Origin: Anagrus nilaparvatae
Taxonomy: Eukaryota > Arthropoda > Insecta > Hymenoptera > Mymaridae
Direction: 5' to 3'
Length of the DNA: 64,000 nucleotides
NCBI GenBank assembly: GCA_022575985.1
Contig: JAKSXM010000007.1
Location: 62,092,501 to 62,156,500 of the forward strand
Positions 40,701 to 49,530 of this stretch are shown here, piece after piece. The notes beneath the pieces were generated by a model, which saw only the letters and a program-made list of their open reading frames with translations, did no database searches and was not told the origin of the DNA. A program made the position numbers and the translations under genes. Each line of letters opens with the position of its first letter. Position 1 is the first letter of the stretch.

Positions 40701-43097
40701 CCTTACCCAGTCTTTACAAATACTAGCTCATTTGTTGGCGTTAGAGCTGTTATTGACCCATTATGTGTGTGTGAAGTTGTTAATCCAATTTGTTATAATG
40801 GAGGCACCAAACTGGGTGAAGGAAGATGCGAATGCCCGCCGGACTTTGATGGGCCTAGATGTGAAAAACTAGCTATTGGTTTTCATGGCGATGGTTACGC
40901 AATACTCCCGTCCCCAGGACAAGCATGCTCCAGCTTACGTTTAAGTAAATAAAACTTTTTAAAGCATTATTGAAAGGGTGATATGATATTTTAAAATATA
41001 TATAGGTTTGAATTTTCAGATTTTGAAATCCTCATTTCTCTTTTTTACAGCAGTTTTCTCATTTTGTGACTATAGTTAAATTTTAAAGCAAATTTTTTTT
41101 CTTTTATTTTCTTGCAAACGCAAGATTACTTTTATTAATAAAATTGACTTCCTTTTAAAAGTGCTTAAAAAATTTCTTTTCATATTCGATATATATAAAA
41201 TTTTTCTGCGGCAGTAGCAAGAAATTTCGATTTCCTTGGCCGCGCAGTGGCCACACGAGGACCAAATTTGGCTAAGACAGATCACGGGGGCCAAAATCAA
41301 GAGCGGGTAAACAGTCAAGAGCTAAGATTAAAATTAGTATTATCAATTTTTAATTTAATTATGGTTTTCTTCGTAATTGATATATTGTTCTGAATAAAGT
41401 ATAAATATAACAGAAAACCGGCTCACTTTTTTCAGTTTTTTTTTCTTCAAATTTCATATCTTAGACTCGCGCGAGAGTTTAGTCCACTCGTGTAAATATA
41501 TACGATTACCAATAGATCCAGACAAATTCGCCCCCTGAAATTTGGCTCCTGTGTTCTAAAATGAAAATAATCTAAAATATGAATAAAAGGCTTATTTAAA
41601 AATTAAAAAGGTTTTAAGAAATGAGAAAAGTTACGACTGCTATATAATAGGATAAGATTTAAAAGTCGCATAAAAAGGAAATATTATTCCAAAAGCAAGA
41701 CCTTACTATTCAACCTATATATATTTCAAAAATGCCATTCTTTTTTTCAAATTATAAAATATTCTAAGTAAATTTTAATAATTTTTTAGGCTTAGAGCTT
41801 CAGCCACAAATAGAAAATGGTTTAGTTTTTTATTTTGGACCGGTATCTGAAATAAAAAAATTAAATATTCAAGATTTTTTGTCCCTTGAATTGTACAAAG
41901 GTACTCCTGTCTTATTAGTTGATTATGGAACGGGTACCGCGCGTTTGCATCAAGAAAAGTTCAAATTGACAGATGGAAAACCACATAAGATAGAAATTGA
42001 ATTTAGTCCTAATGTAAGAAACAAATCATTTCTGTAGTTCATGATAAACTCTATAAATATAATAACTTAATGACTTAATTTTTTAGTTTATTGAGATGAA
42101 AGTAGACAACTGTTATTTATCAGAGTGTATGAAAATAGTAGCACCCAAAGGAGCTAATCAAATCCTCAATGTGAATGGTCCATTTCAAATTGGAGGAACC
42201 ATATATGAGTTATCAAAACTAGCTAATGCTTATGGCTGGGATCATACACCCACAAATAATGGATTTATTGGCTGTATTCGTAATATGACACTGAATGGAA
42301 ATGTAATATACTATTATTTATTGCAATAAAATAAAATAAACTCGAAAATAAATAAAAATCAAAATTTTAAAACGAAAAATCTTATATTTTTAGGCATTTA
42401 ATTTAGGAGTACCAGCATTAGAAAAAAATACAAATCCTGGATGTAATCATGCCATGGCAAGAGCTGTTTCTTTTGGAATTGATAGAAATTTCTTACTAGC
42501 CCTTTTGATTTGTATTGTAATTTTATTAATTCTTTTACTAGCAGTAGTTGTACATAGAAAGAAAACTGATGATTTGTACAAGGATATGGATGATATTAGA
42601 GAAAATATTATAAATTACGAAGATGAAGGTGGTGGTGAAGTAGATACTGGATATGATTTAAATGTTTTAAGATCTTTGTATGAACCTCCATTAGATTCTA
42701 AAATTCAAGCAGCTAGTCTTGAAGGAAGAGGTAAGAATATCAATCTAATGAATATTTTTGTAAATTTTGAGTAAATCAATAAATTTTGGCTAATTTTATA
42801 GAAGCTGATGAAGTTCCAGATATTTGTGGTTTCCTTGATGGTAAAAAAGAAAGCTGTGACAAAGATCCTGAAACAAATCCATTTGATGATGTAAGGCATT
42901 ATGCTTACGAAGGTGAAGGAAATTCAGATGGTTCTTTATCATCTTTAGCATCTTGTACTGACGATGGTGATCTCAAATTTAATTATTTATCTAACTTTGG
43001 ACCAAGATTTAGAAAACTTGCTGACATGTATGGAGAAGAACCAAGTGATGAAGAAAGTGAAGGCGTTGGTGATAGAGAAAGTGAAAGTTGGTGTTAA
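16696..43097 (+). CDS. shg: DE-cadherin (shotgun), classical cadherin; 13 exons, 5' end missing
   Basis: Joined exons: 16696-16757, 17649-17790, 24432-24670, 33270-33458, 33542-33825, 35339-35609, 35803-36382, 39322-39503, 39573-40944, 41790-42013, 42087-42302, 42394-42730, 42802-43097. All junctions are GT/AG with matching phase and give 1463 residues; Drosophila DE-cadherin is about 1500. Order: short N-terminal linker, seven extracellular cadherin (EC) repeats with DxNDN-type calcium motifs, the non-chordate cadherin (NCh) region, one EGF-like module, one laminin-G domain, a transmembrane helix (about 42493-42550), and a cytoplasmic tail with p120- and beta-catenin-binding segments. A single EGF plus single LamG marks DE-cadherin rather than the much larger N-cadherin. 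The protein is the epithelial adherens-junction adhesion receptor. The first exon(s), with the start codon and signal peptide, were not found, so the gene probably extends upstream. Introns of up to 8.6 kb are full of transposons. Confidence 0.93.
17649..17790 (+). CDS. shg: shg exon: start of EC1
   Basis: It encodes the start of the first cadherin repeat, including KPIFFDCANYAPIVKEEE, which is the conserved 'YAP.VKEE' calcium-site start of DE-cadherin. The donor after GGAG joins the 24432 exon to give NDGGTITYSFV. The acceptor is a tandem cagcag, so a one-residue NAGNAG variant is possible. Confidence 0.9.
18990..19968 (-). mobile_element. R1-clade LINE 3' end, 5'-truncated, pseudogenised, with 10 bp TSD
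   Basis: On the minus strand it encodes, across frameshifts, LLYGSKIWIDITKTAKYRKK, ISSVQRQADLRIACEYHTIS, and LLAMERKYIYKSVEEREVAV. That is the region between reverse transcriptase and C-terminus of R1-type ORF2. The 3' end is a short A tract (the T run from 18990 on the + strand). ACATCCATTT flanks it on both sides (18980-18989 and 19969-19978), the mark of target-primed insertion. It is a dead copy in shg intron 17791-24431. Confidence 0.8.
21158..21985. mobile_element. ~830 bp full-length palindromic (foldback) element
   Basis: The ends GTTACCG..GAGTCCGCTCTCCC and GGGAGAGCGGAC..CGGTAAC are inverted repeats. The complementarity runs to a centre near 21570. The arms repeat the palindrome GTTAAAGTTAACTTTA several times. 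Flanks are TATATA on both sides, so a duplication cannot be told from simple sequence. Each arm holds taggttaggct-type words like the insect telomere unit TTAGG. Confidence 0.8.
22250..23117 (-). mobile_element. R1-clade LINE 3' end (ORF2 C-terminus plus 3' UTR)
   Basis: Best preserved of the three copies. The minus-strand frame from about 23117 to 22543 has GALRIACSYKTVSEPAIQVV, VIPIDLLALERQAIY, VDFYLTQFLTGHGYFRDMLF and the C-terminal zinc-binding CLHCPGELDTAEHTFFGCP. This is the C-terminus of R1-type LINE ORF2, normally an rDNA-inserting clade, here far from any rRNA gene. Below 22543 lies a ~290 base 3' UTR sharing words with the 54.5 kb and 1.2 kb copies. The exact 3' boundary and duplication were not resolved. 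Confidence 0.85.
23924..24345 (-). mobile_element. Jockey/CR1-like LINE reverse-transcriptase fragment
   Basis: The minus-strand frame starts LHYRPISLISNVAKIFEQIV, continues YGFYVGKGTKEALTELKDLL, then ALVTFIDLIKSFDVNHSLL and LLCSYLSDRK. These are RT motifs from the finger/palm region, including the F-D of motif A in damaged form (one residue lost before NHS). It breaks off before the catalytic YxDD. It may be the same family as the fragment at 2-190. It lies within the shg intron. Confidence 0.8.
24432..24670 (+). CDS. shg: shg exon: rest of EC1
   Basis: Carries LDRDEP and the repeat-closing VTIEDINDNSPIF, the canonical calcium-binding linker between EC1 and EC2. It sits after a 6.6 kb intron containing three LINE remnants, the closest ending only about 90 bases upstream. 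Confidence 0.95.
25590..26590. mobile_element. Cluster of GC-rich palindromic MITEs, partly nested
   Basis: About 1 kb of markedly GC- and CpG-richer DNA inside an AT-rich shg intron. Distinct palindromes: 25590-25736 (CTCCGTAAGC / GTTTACGGAG), 25860-25992 and 26379-26501 (both starting GGCCTAGTCTACATAACCG), and 26046-26374 (GGCCCTATCTACAG / CTGTAGATGGGGCC), with a further palindrome inside the last. They share GCGCAACGCAATGCGC-type words and a CACGTGA box. Related foldback elements inserted in or beside each other explain the layout; superfamily unknown. Confidence 0.75.
26600..29070. other. Intronic AT-rich sequence of shg
   Basis: No exon-like frame was found. It includes the element at 27564-27908, listed separately. 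Confidence 0.45.
27564..27908. mobile_element. Probable 345 bp MITE (CCCAGACA ends)
   Basis: CCCAGACAAAAATGAA at the left and TTCATTTCTGTCTGGG at the right differ at one base. The 65-codon frame between them is lysine-rich and not a recognised protein. No clear duplication flanks it. Confidence 0.5.
29077..29362. mobile_element. hAT-type MITE, second copy
   Basis: TAGCCTGGCAGTTATTTT at the left and AAAATAACTGCCAGGC near the right match the 9451 copy, including the interior words accaaaaaaat and agattcccaaaatta. Flanks GTATATAC and GTGTACAC agree at six of eight positions, as expected for an old 8 bp duplication. Confidence 0.75.
30166..31229 (+). mobile_element. MULE (Mutator-like) element with long repetitive TIRs and 9 bp TSD
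   Basis: The ends CGTAGCAAACACTTTGAGAA and the reverse complement of the right end GGTAGCATACACTTTGAGAT match with few changes. They are bracketed by ATCTAAAAT at 30157-30165 and 31230-31238, a perfect 9 bp duplication. Both terminal ~110 bases repeat TATACTTTGAGA-type motifs several times. Long TIRs with sub-repeats and a 9 bp duplication define MULEs. The interior holds transposase remnants. It lies in shg intron 24671-33269. Confidence 0.85.
30378..31073 (+). pseudogene. Broken MULE protein: FLYWCH zinc finger and DDE transposase remnants
   Basis: From the ATG at 30378 the frame reads TRSGKKCIIVDN, a stop where the family has Tyr, then NRIKFTCTKNLCSAAVYTD and HNEYSKEDI. This is the Cys-X-Cys...His-X-H pattern of a FLYWCH finger. 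A second frame (30729-31073) has VADFEVAAHFLACSIFGCKF, matching the 'DFE.A...A...GC.FH' block of MULE transposases with the final His lost. At least one stop and one deletion make it non-functional. FLYWCH plus MULE transposase fusion is known in animals. Confidence 0.6.
31240..33269. other. Intronic AT-rich sequence of shg
   Basis: It holds the foldback element at 32611-32999 and nothing else recognised. Confidence 0.45.
32611..32999. mobile_element. ~390 bp foldback element
   Basis: CCAAATTTGTATACGGTAAT near the left and its complement (ataccgtacaaatttgg) at the right are inverted. The pairing continues through aaattttggtgaattt / aaattcaccaagaaattg. The 60-codon frame inside is not a recognised protein. 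Confidence 0.6.
33270..33825 (+). CDS. shg: shg exons 33270-33458 and 33542-33825: EC2 and start of EC3
   Basis: Two exons split by an 83-base intron. EC2 has RVSATDIDDGNNS and closes with IQVIESKKKAPRF, which lacks the usual DxNDN box. Drosophila DE-cadherin has a similarly degenerate linker at this place. The second donor splits an Arg codon (AG|gtacgc). Confidence 0.93.
33880..34020 (+). repeat. G-tract dispersed repeat (copy 1)
   Basis: A run of G (near 33921-33930) is followed by ttcaaatgggacttaaaataattttgatttt and ttaagggacttacaataa. The same order of words occurs near 47.76, 56.91 and, reversed, 63.0-63.3 kb, so it is a dispersed family. Confidence 0.6.
34047..35113. mobile_element. 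Near-perfect ~1.07 kb hairpin element in shg intron
   Basis: CACACCCAGCTTGAACGAGC at the left and GCTCGTTCAAGCTGGGTGTG at the right are exact inverted repeats. The arms (about 34047-34560 and 34605-35113) differ by only a handful of bases in ~510, around a loop of about 45 bases. ACTA flanks both sides (34043-34046, 35114-35117), possibly a 4 bp duplication. A diverged single arm occurs near 57.40-57.50 kb. It has no coding capacity. Transcription of shg would put both arms in one pre-mRNA. Confidence 0.9.
35339..36382 (+). CDS. shg: shg exons 35339-35609 and 35803-36382: EC3 to EC5
   Basis: Linker motifs in order: LDVNDNIPVF, IADKNDNPPVF and IQNVNDEQPVF. LDYE and FDRED repeat cores sit between them. 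The exon at 35339 follows the intron holding the ~1.07 kb hairpin. Confidence 0.95.
36383..37320. other. Intronic sequence of shg, nothing recognised
   Basis: AT-rich with no palindrome or open frame of note. Confidence 0.45.
37370..38960 (-). mobile_element. Helentron/HINE-like element, inverted copy B
   Basis: Read on the minus strand, this has the same order as copy A at 10.4 kb. It starts with hairpin GGTTCC..GGAACC (38936-38954), followed by the words tggcatataagcacgttttg and aggaagctaaaaaac. A CA/CATA microsatellite (38811-38846) comes next, then ~155 bp tandem subunits from 38770 down to about 37440. The far end may be marked by gaggaaccatagtg near 37382-37396. It carries an insertion of a 330 bp MITE (38036-38365). 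Confidence 0.55.
38036..38365. mobile_element. Tc1/mariner-type MITE (TA duplication) nested in the repeat array
   Basis: Left GCCCTGTCGCCAGCAATGCT and right AGCATTGCTGGCGACAGGAC are inverted with one mismatch. Pairing continues through GACCCGCTAAACACGAAT / ATTCGTGTTTAGCGGGTC. TA lies on each side (38034-38035, 38366-38367). It interrupts the 155 bp tandem array, so it inserted later. Confidence 0.8.
39322..39503 (+). CDS. shg: shg exon: EC6
   Basis: Encodes CLTTISAYDPDIKDRSADQH and LDRDLPHGYPVWA. Drosophila DE-cadherin has the closely matching AYDPDIKDRNADQH. It begins two bases into a Gly codon. Confidence 0.93.
39573..40944 (+). CDS. shg: shg exon: end of EC6, EC7, NCh region, EGF-like module
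   Basis: The longest exon (457 codons). LTDINDNAPFL closes EC6 and IGDKNDNEMM closes EC7. GRVYVDDPDDWDLPDKKF is the conserved segment after EC7. VRFSAHGSPYYAPEKLN lies in the NCh region where insect cadherins are proteolytically processed (family knowledge). The EGF-like module is CYNGGTKLGEGRCECPPDF plus DGPRCE. The donor TTAA|gtaaat joins the LamG exon. Confidence 0.95.
41790..42302 (+). CDS. shg: shg exons 41790-42013 and 42087-42302: laminin-G domain
   Basis: Two exons with a 73-base intron encode one LamG domain: LELQPQIENGLVFYFGP, LLVDYGTGTARLH, MKVDNCYLSECM and the closing NNGFIGCIRNMTLNGN. Typical of non-chordate classical cadherins, between EGF module and membrane. Confidence 0.93.
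42394..42730 (+). CDS. shg: shg exon: transmembrane helix and juxtamembrane domain
   Basis: FGIDRNFLLALLICIVIL begins the membrane helix, followed by the basic stop-transfer HRKK. The juxtamembrane INYEDEGGGEVDTGYDLNVL is the conserved p120-catenin-binding segment of classical cadherins. Confidence 0.95.
42802..43097 (+). CDS. shg: shg last exon: beta-catenin-binding tail
   Basis: VRHYAYEGEGNSDGSLSSL, SCTDDGDLKFNYLSNFGPRF and RKLADMYGEEPSD are nearly identical to the Drosophila armadillo-binding region. The stop is TAA at 43095-43097. Confidence 0.97.
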
Positions 43098-46000
43098 TAA
43101 AGTTTTATAATAAGGACAATACTTAAAAAAAAATAATAATACCAAATTCTATTTTCTTAATTCAACAAATTAATTAATTTAAAAAAAACACTTTTGTATC
43201 AGTGTTTCATAGAGTGAATAGACAGACAATGAATTTTGTACTTAAATGTATGTCATAATTTATAAATGAAAAAAAACACTTTTTTATTATCATGAATATT
43301 CATAAATTAATATTAGAACATGATAAATAGTAACATTTATTACGTGAAAATATAAACGCCAAAGAATAATTCAAGGCAAAAAAAAATTATGTTGTAAAAA
43401 AAATTAACTGTTAATCGATGTTAAATTCTTCTATAATAATTAAGCGAGTAATTAAGCAATATCTTAATTATTTATCGAAGAATTTATATATCAATAAAAA
43501 TGTCCATAGATTTAATAATTTTGTTTGTAAAATAGGATATATCGCGTGGCAGCTAATAATTTTCTATCACGAAAGTTTATAAGAAACTTTAAAACATAGT
43601 TATTTTTGTTTTTTATTATGAAATTTAAAAAATCTCAAGTAAACCAGTGTAATTTTTGTATTTTATTTTACTATCTATTCGTTATAAATAATTTTTTTTC
43701 TTTTCTAGTATTTTTTCAAAGAAAATTTAACTTGACTGATTTTTTGTAAAAAAAAAAAAAAAAAAGAAATAAGGTGAAATTAAAGAAAAAAAATTTCACA
43801 AAAATAATTTTTTTTGTTAATTAAATTTTAAATTCTTAAAACTGCATTTAATTTTAATATGCTAAAATAATAATTTGAATGAATGTATAACATTGTATGT
43901 CAATAATAATGATAATATTTAAATCTCAAATAATGAGATTGACAATCACATAATTAACATATATATTGGAGCTTCCGAGAAGCATTTATATATAAATAAA
44001 TATATGTAGGCTATATAATAAAAATTGTAAAATACATAATTTATGTATAATATAAGATATTTTTTTAAAATTTTAAATATAACAATTGCATTTTTTAAAA
44101 TATATAAATATATATATTATATATATTAACTTTAGAATTGTTAATTATATACAGGGTGACATAAAAAAATAAACTGATTTGTTATATGCATTTTAATATT
44201 GTATATGTAATTATATAATAATATTAAATTGCAGTACCTTTAAAACGTGTCTTTCACGTTATGCATAATAAATGTAGAACATGTGTTTTATTTATGCTTA
44301 ATAACTAAAATTCATGTTTTATTTATAAATATGCATTAAATATATAATTGTTGATCTTAAATTTTTTAAACCTCTTTATGAGGTTTTTTTTCTTCCACTA
44401 TTTATTATTTGCCATAGTATTTATTTTTTAGTATCACACATCAACTAATAAAAAATGATAAAATCAATTCTAAAATTAATATACCTTAAGTATTATTATT
44501 ATTTAAATAAATTTGAATTGATTCCATTTTTATTTTTTATGAAATTCCTATATTATTATTATGTTTAATTTTACTTAATTATAATTGTAATAGTGATAAA
44601 AAAAGTAAATTGCGCAGCTAGAAATAATTTTTAAGAATTTTTGTATGATAATATTAGTAATAAATCATTGCTACTAGCGAAAATAACGATAGTTGAATTT
44701 GCTTAGGCAAAGACTATGTCAATTTCCATTCAAGCTCATTTAGAATTTGTGAGCTTAAATGGCTGTGAAAACCGTCCTGTCTCCAAATTAAATTGACGTT
44801 TTTTTCGTTACAAGCGTTGAAATAGTGTATAATATTTATAATATAAGGTATAGAGTATTTTTGATCTCTATATAAAATGATTTTCATAAAATTCCAGAAA
44901 TATTATTTTTAATTGTAAATATGAAGTAAATTGTACAATAAATAAACATATTATTTATGTAAAATCAAAAATATTTGAGAACTATCCTTTTTGAAAGACC
45001 AAAAATGGAATGTACCGTTTATGATACCCCAAAATTTTAACATGTCAATTCGAATTTTAGATATGAACTTTTTTTGCATTTATCATTTAAATTATTTTCC
45101 AAATTTTTTGTTAAAAATTTTCTCAACTTAAATCTCAATTTTTTTTTTTTTTCAAAAAGACTGCAATGAATTTGACTTGTTAAAATTTTGATATTTAAAA
45201 ATCGTACATGTTCAATTTTTTCATACTTCAAAAAGGATAGCTACCAAATAATTTTAATATTAAGTTTATATGCGAAAACAAAAAAGAAATTATTGTAACT
45301 AAATATTATAAAAATAAATTTTTATACTTAAATTAAACTTTTTTTTGAAAATGAGGCAATAATTAAGTGAAAATACTATTTAATTATTAAATATAAAAAT
45401 TTTTTATACATGTATTTGTAAGATTAATGAAATTTAAGTATTAAAAATTAACGAAAGAAACATTTTTTTTTGTACAATAGTAATGTCTATAATTTTTATA
45501 GTATTAAAAGAAAATTAGATATCGATTATGCATACTGCCTGAAAAATGATAAAATAAGATAATAACAATAATAATAATTAAATATAAATAAATAAAATGA
45601 AAATAAATATAAAATAAAAAAACAAAAAAACAATTATTTGTCAATAAAAATGAAAATAAAACAAATATTTATATGTATATTTGTATAAAAAAAACTAATC
45701 ATGGAAATATTTATAAAAATAAGCTTTTTTTTTATAAAAATATTTATTTTGCTAATTAATTTCGAACCTTTTTTTTCACATATGTAAAAACAATAAAATT
45801 GTTAAAAATTGTTATAATAATGCAAAGATATTTACAAAAGCAAATGTGAAATAATTGTTAAAAACAAAAAAAAATTATTATATACAATATTTATTTTCAA
45901 ATAAGTAGCACAAAATAATTATATTGTGATACAAAATATCAAAAATATTATATACATAAAAATCTTTTATACATTTACTTATAAATATAGTAAAAATTAA

Positions 46001-46212
46001 TTGTAATTTTTCTTTTTATTAAATAAACAATTTAAAAAATACATTGTTAATTTTTATTTATTCGCACTTTTCAACCCTTAAGACACTAAAATTGAGATGT
46101 ATGGTTAATAGTTATGGATACGTTTATAATTTTAAAATACTTCCAAATAATGCTGCTACCTTTCACAATTAAATAATTTTTGGTTATTCTCATTTTTTTT
46201 TATTTATCTAAC
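43098..46212. other. shg 3' region and intergenic AT-rich DNA
   Basis: The first part should be the shg 3' UTR. AATAAA occurs overlapping the stop (43096-43101) and again near 43492 and 44940. Which one is used cannot be read. No other gene seen. Confidence 0.45.
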
Positions 46213-46217
46213 CGTCT

Positions 46218-46893
46218 CACACTGATTCAGAAAAAAAAATAGCGGAAATGAATTTTGATGCGGTTTGCGGCATTGAGTTCCTAAAAATGTGTATTCACCG
46301 AAATATACGGCAAGAATTTCTGATTATTTGAATTTTCACCCCTTAAGTACTTAAAACTACCCCTAAATAAGAGTTTTTTTATAACATTCATTTTTTGCAA
46401 AGTTTAGTTGTCAATCACTTTTATAACTTTTATAAACATTAAAAATTGTGAATTTTCATGAATTTCAAGTAGAAGAAAAAAAACTGACCCTATTAAAACC
46501 CAAAGTACCCCTGAAACTACCCTTAAAATTCTAAGGCTTATTTGCATGTGCAACTCAATTTCTTTGAGTAGTTTCAGAGGTTTTTTGGGTTTTAATAGGG
46601 GCAGTTTTTATTCTTCTACTTTAAATTCATTAAAATTCACAATTTTTAATGTTTATAAAAGTTTTAAAAGTGATTGGCAACTAATTTTTGCATAAAATGA
46701 ATGTTTTAAAAAAATTCTTATTTAGGGGTAGTTTTAAGTACTTAAGGGGTGAAAATTCAAATAATCAGAAATTCTTGCCGCATTTTTCGGTGAATACACA
46801 TTTTTAGGAACTCAATGCCGCAAACCGCATCAAAATTCATTAAAACCTCGCTTGAAGCTAATTTTTTTCCGCTTTTTTTTCTGAATCAGTGTG
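46218..46893. mobile_element. Transib-like palindromic element, 676 bp, 5 bp TSD CGTCT
   Basis: The left end is CACACTGATTCAG and the right end CTGAATCAGTGTG, a perfect inverted repeat. The arms pair over ~300 bases each (e.g. gatgcggtttgcggcattgag / ctcaatgccgcaaaccgcatc, shortened here). CGTCT flanks both sides (46213-46217, 46894-46898). CAC-starting termini with a GC-rich 5 bp duplication are the signature of Transib elements, relatives of RAG1. No transposase is present. The superfamily call is inference. Confidence 0.75.
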
Positions 46894-46899
46894 CGTCTA

Positions 46900-49530
46900 C
46901 TTCTAAGCCCCATGAATTGCGATTTTTATTATAATTCTACAATGGTCAATTAAGCTAATGCTAATTTTTGGCCTAAAGTGGAAAATTTTAATATTGCAAC
47001 CAAAACTACTATTTTTAGTAATAATAGGTTTCGTTGGTCTAAAAAATTATGCATACAAGATTTATATTTTTAAAAATTATTTTCTTATCTTCTTTCCATT
47101 ATTTATTTGCAAGATTTTATAATCTAAAGTAACGAAAATCCAGTTTATTATTAGCTATTCATAAAAACAGAGGAGTAAAGAATTTTTGCAAATTTAAAGC
47201 AGGAAAAAAATTTTTGAATCCTGCAAAACCTTTTTCTTTTAAAACTGCTATTTTAGCAGCAATTATTTAAAATTTGTCCATTTTACAAAATAAACATTTT
47301 GCATATTGAATATCACGGTCGTAAAATTAGTGGTTAAGAATCGCTGTTTGCGGGGCTTAAAATTAAACCCTCAGACAAAAAATTGATGCTAATCGAAAGT
47401 TATTTGGGGGACTTGAAAGTATTACCTATTTAGAAGACTTTGTAATACAAGTAATAGGTACCCTATCTAATAAACTTGAATCCTGATTATCTTAGCCCAG
47501 TAGGCCCGTTAAAATGAACGGAGGATATTGGCAATATTTTTCAATATTATAAAATTTTCATTTTGAGGCCTCTGAAATATTTTATGATTTCTGTTTACTA
47601 GAAAAATTAAATATTTTTTTTCACATAGTACCTATCCGATGAAAGCCATTTTTACCCATCTACCATCTATTTTGCGAGAAAATGAAACATTATTAAATCA
47701 GATTAATTTTTAGCATGGAACATATTTATAAGCAGGAAGGTATTTCAAGGATGTCATAGGGTGGGGGTTTCAAATGGACTTAGAATAATTTAGGGATATA
47801 AAATATTTTCAATTTAGGGACTTAGAATAAATTCAATTTAAGAGCTTAGAGGGGTATAGTATTATGAGGATTTTAGGAGATAAAAACTATTTTTTTTTGT
47901 CTTTAAGGCTTGGAACATGTTCCATGATCGTTGGTTGTGAGTTCACAAACTGGTTGTAAGTTTTTTAATACAGTCAATAAAGGACTACCATATTCTATTA
48001 GCTGACCTATTAAATGACCTAGACTACTATATTCTAAACAATTTTGTTTTAATTAATAAAATTTTCTTTATTGTCATTTTTTTAACTTATTTTTGAAATA
48101 TTGCCAAAAAGCCATTAAAAATTATTCAGACTTTTATAATACTCCATTCATTTTTGGATTTGTATTTTAACCCTGAAGAGATTTTCTCTACCACAGGTTT
48201 TTTAGGTCATTTATTTAAAAAATCAGGGATTCACTTGTTGAAAATATGCGGAATACTCTTAAACTGGCAAATATTTGTAATATTTATAAGCCTTGAGGAA
48301 ATATAGAAGACAGTCTTTAAGGTTTTTTTATTATTACGAAAACAATTTTTAAATTTGAAGGTGTTCCTCGTATTTCCAACGACCAAAATTGCAAGCTATA
48401 TTCAAGTTCAGCGCAACCCAAGAAACCTATAGTAGAGAAAATTTCTTTATAGGGTTTGGCTAGACTAAATGATCCGAAATGTTAAAAAAGTGAATCGATA
48501 CTCATATAGCAAATAATGTCCAAAAGGTACCTTGAAATTTCGGCACTTTTTTGGTCTTAGCGAAACCTTCTCTTTTCTTGATTTTGAGACAAGACTAAGA
48601 CAAAAAATCGAAAATTCTGGTTGGTGGATCAAGTAGTCGGTAAAAAAATGGTTTCTTCGGACTTGGCGTCAAAAATAAGTATTTAGAGCCTGTTTATACA
48701 ATTTTTGTTCTAATTCTTTTATTCAACGTAAGAATTATAGTTTAAAGCCTCGAAGTATTAATTTCTATGGGAGCTTTCAAAATTCGTAAAACTTCAAATA
48801 TCCATCGATGAATTATATTTTTAAAATGTGGTATTTTAATTTGCTTCAAAAGGCAGTAAATTTTAATTGACCTAGAAATATAGAGAAAATAATTTAATGT
48901 TTCTTAATATATAATTATTAATAAAACCTCTTTCAAATCCATGAATAAATTATAATTAAATAATTGAAGTTATTGATTAAATAAAATATTTATAATCAAA
49001 ATATACGAGAAAATACTTGAATAAAATATATATTTTCTCTTGAATCAGCATATTTGTATTGGAATATTAATTCAAAATAATAAAAGATATTATAATTAAC
49101 CAAAATTTATTGAATTTTAAAAATTATATTTTATATTTAACCAAAATTTAAGTTTTAATATATAAAAAAGGTACACACAAATAACATGAAAATCTTGCTC
49201 TGAAATCAAATAACATTTTGCATAAACAAAATAGTAGTTAGATTAGTATTTTGATGACTCAAGAACTTTTGTTACCTCAATAAATATAGATTTCCTATAC
49301 TCTATTTACATGAAAATGTAAAATTCGATTTTACCTTAAACGTGCCTTAAATTATTTAAATTTAGTTCTTGAGAAATTTGTAAAGATTAAAAGTTTATAT
49401 ATTTTTTTAAGTTAAAAATTACAAAAAATTATGTGAACTTTGATATGAATTAATTTTCAGTCTCTTGAGAATTAATATATTTTTTCACACTTATATTTAT
49501 ATTTTTTTCGCTGCTAGATTTTGACTTTAT
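46900..49530. other. Intergenic AT-rich DNA with a G-tract repeat copy
   Basis: Near 47760-47890 the G-tract repeat recurs (gtgggggtttcaaatggactt, agggacttagaat). Near 47910-47960 the words aacatgttccatg and cgttggttgtga recur in the 57.2 kb region. No gene found. Confidence 0.5.
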
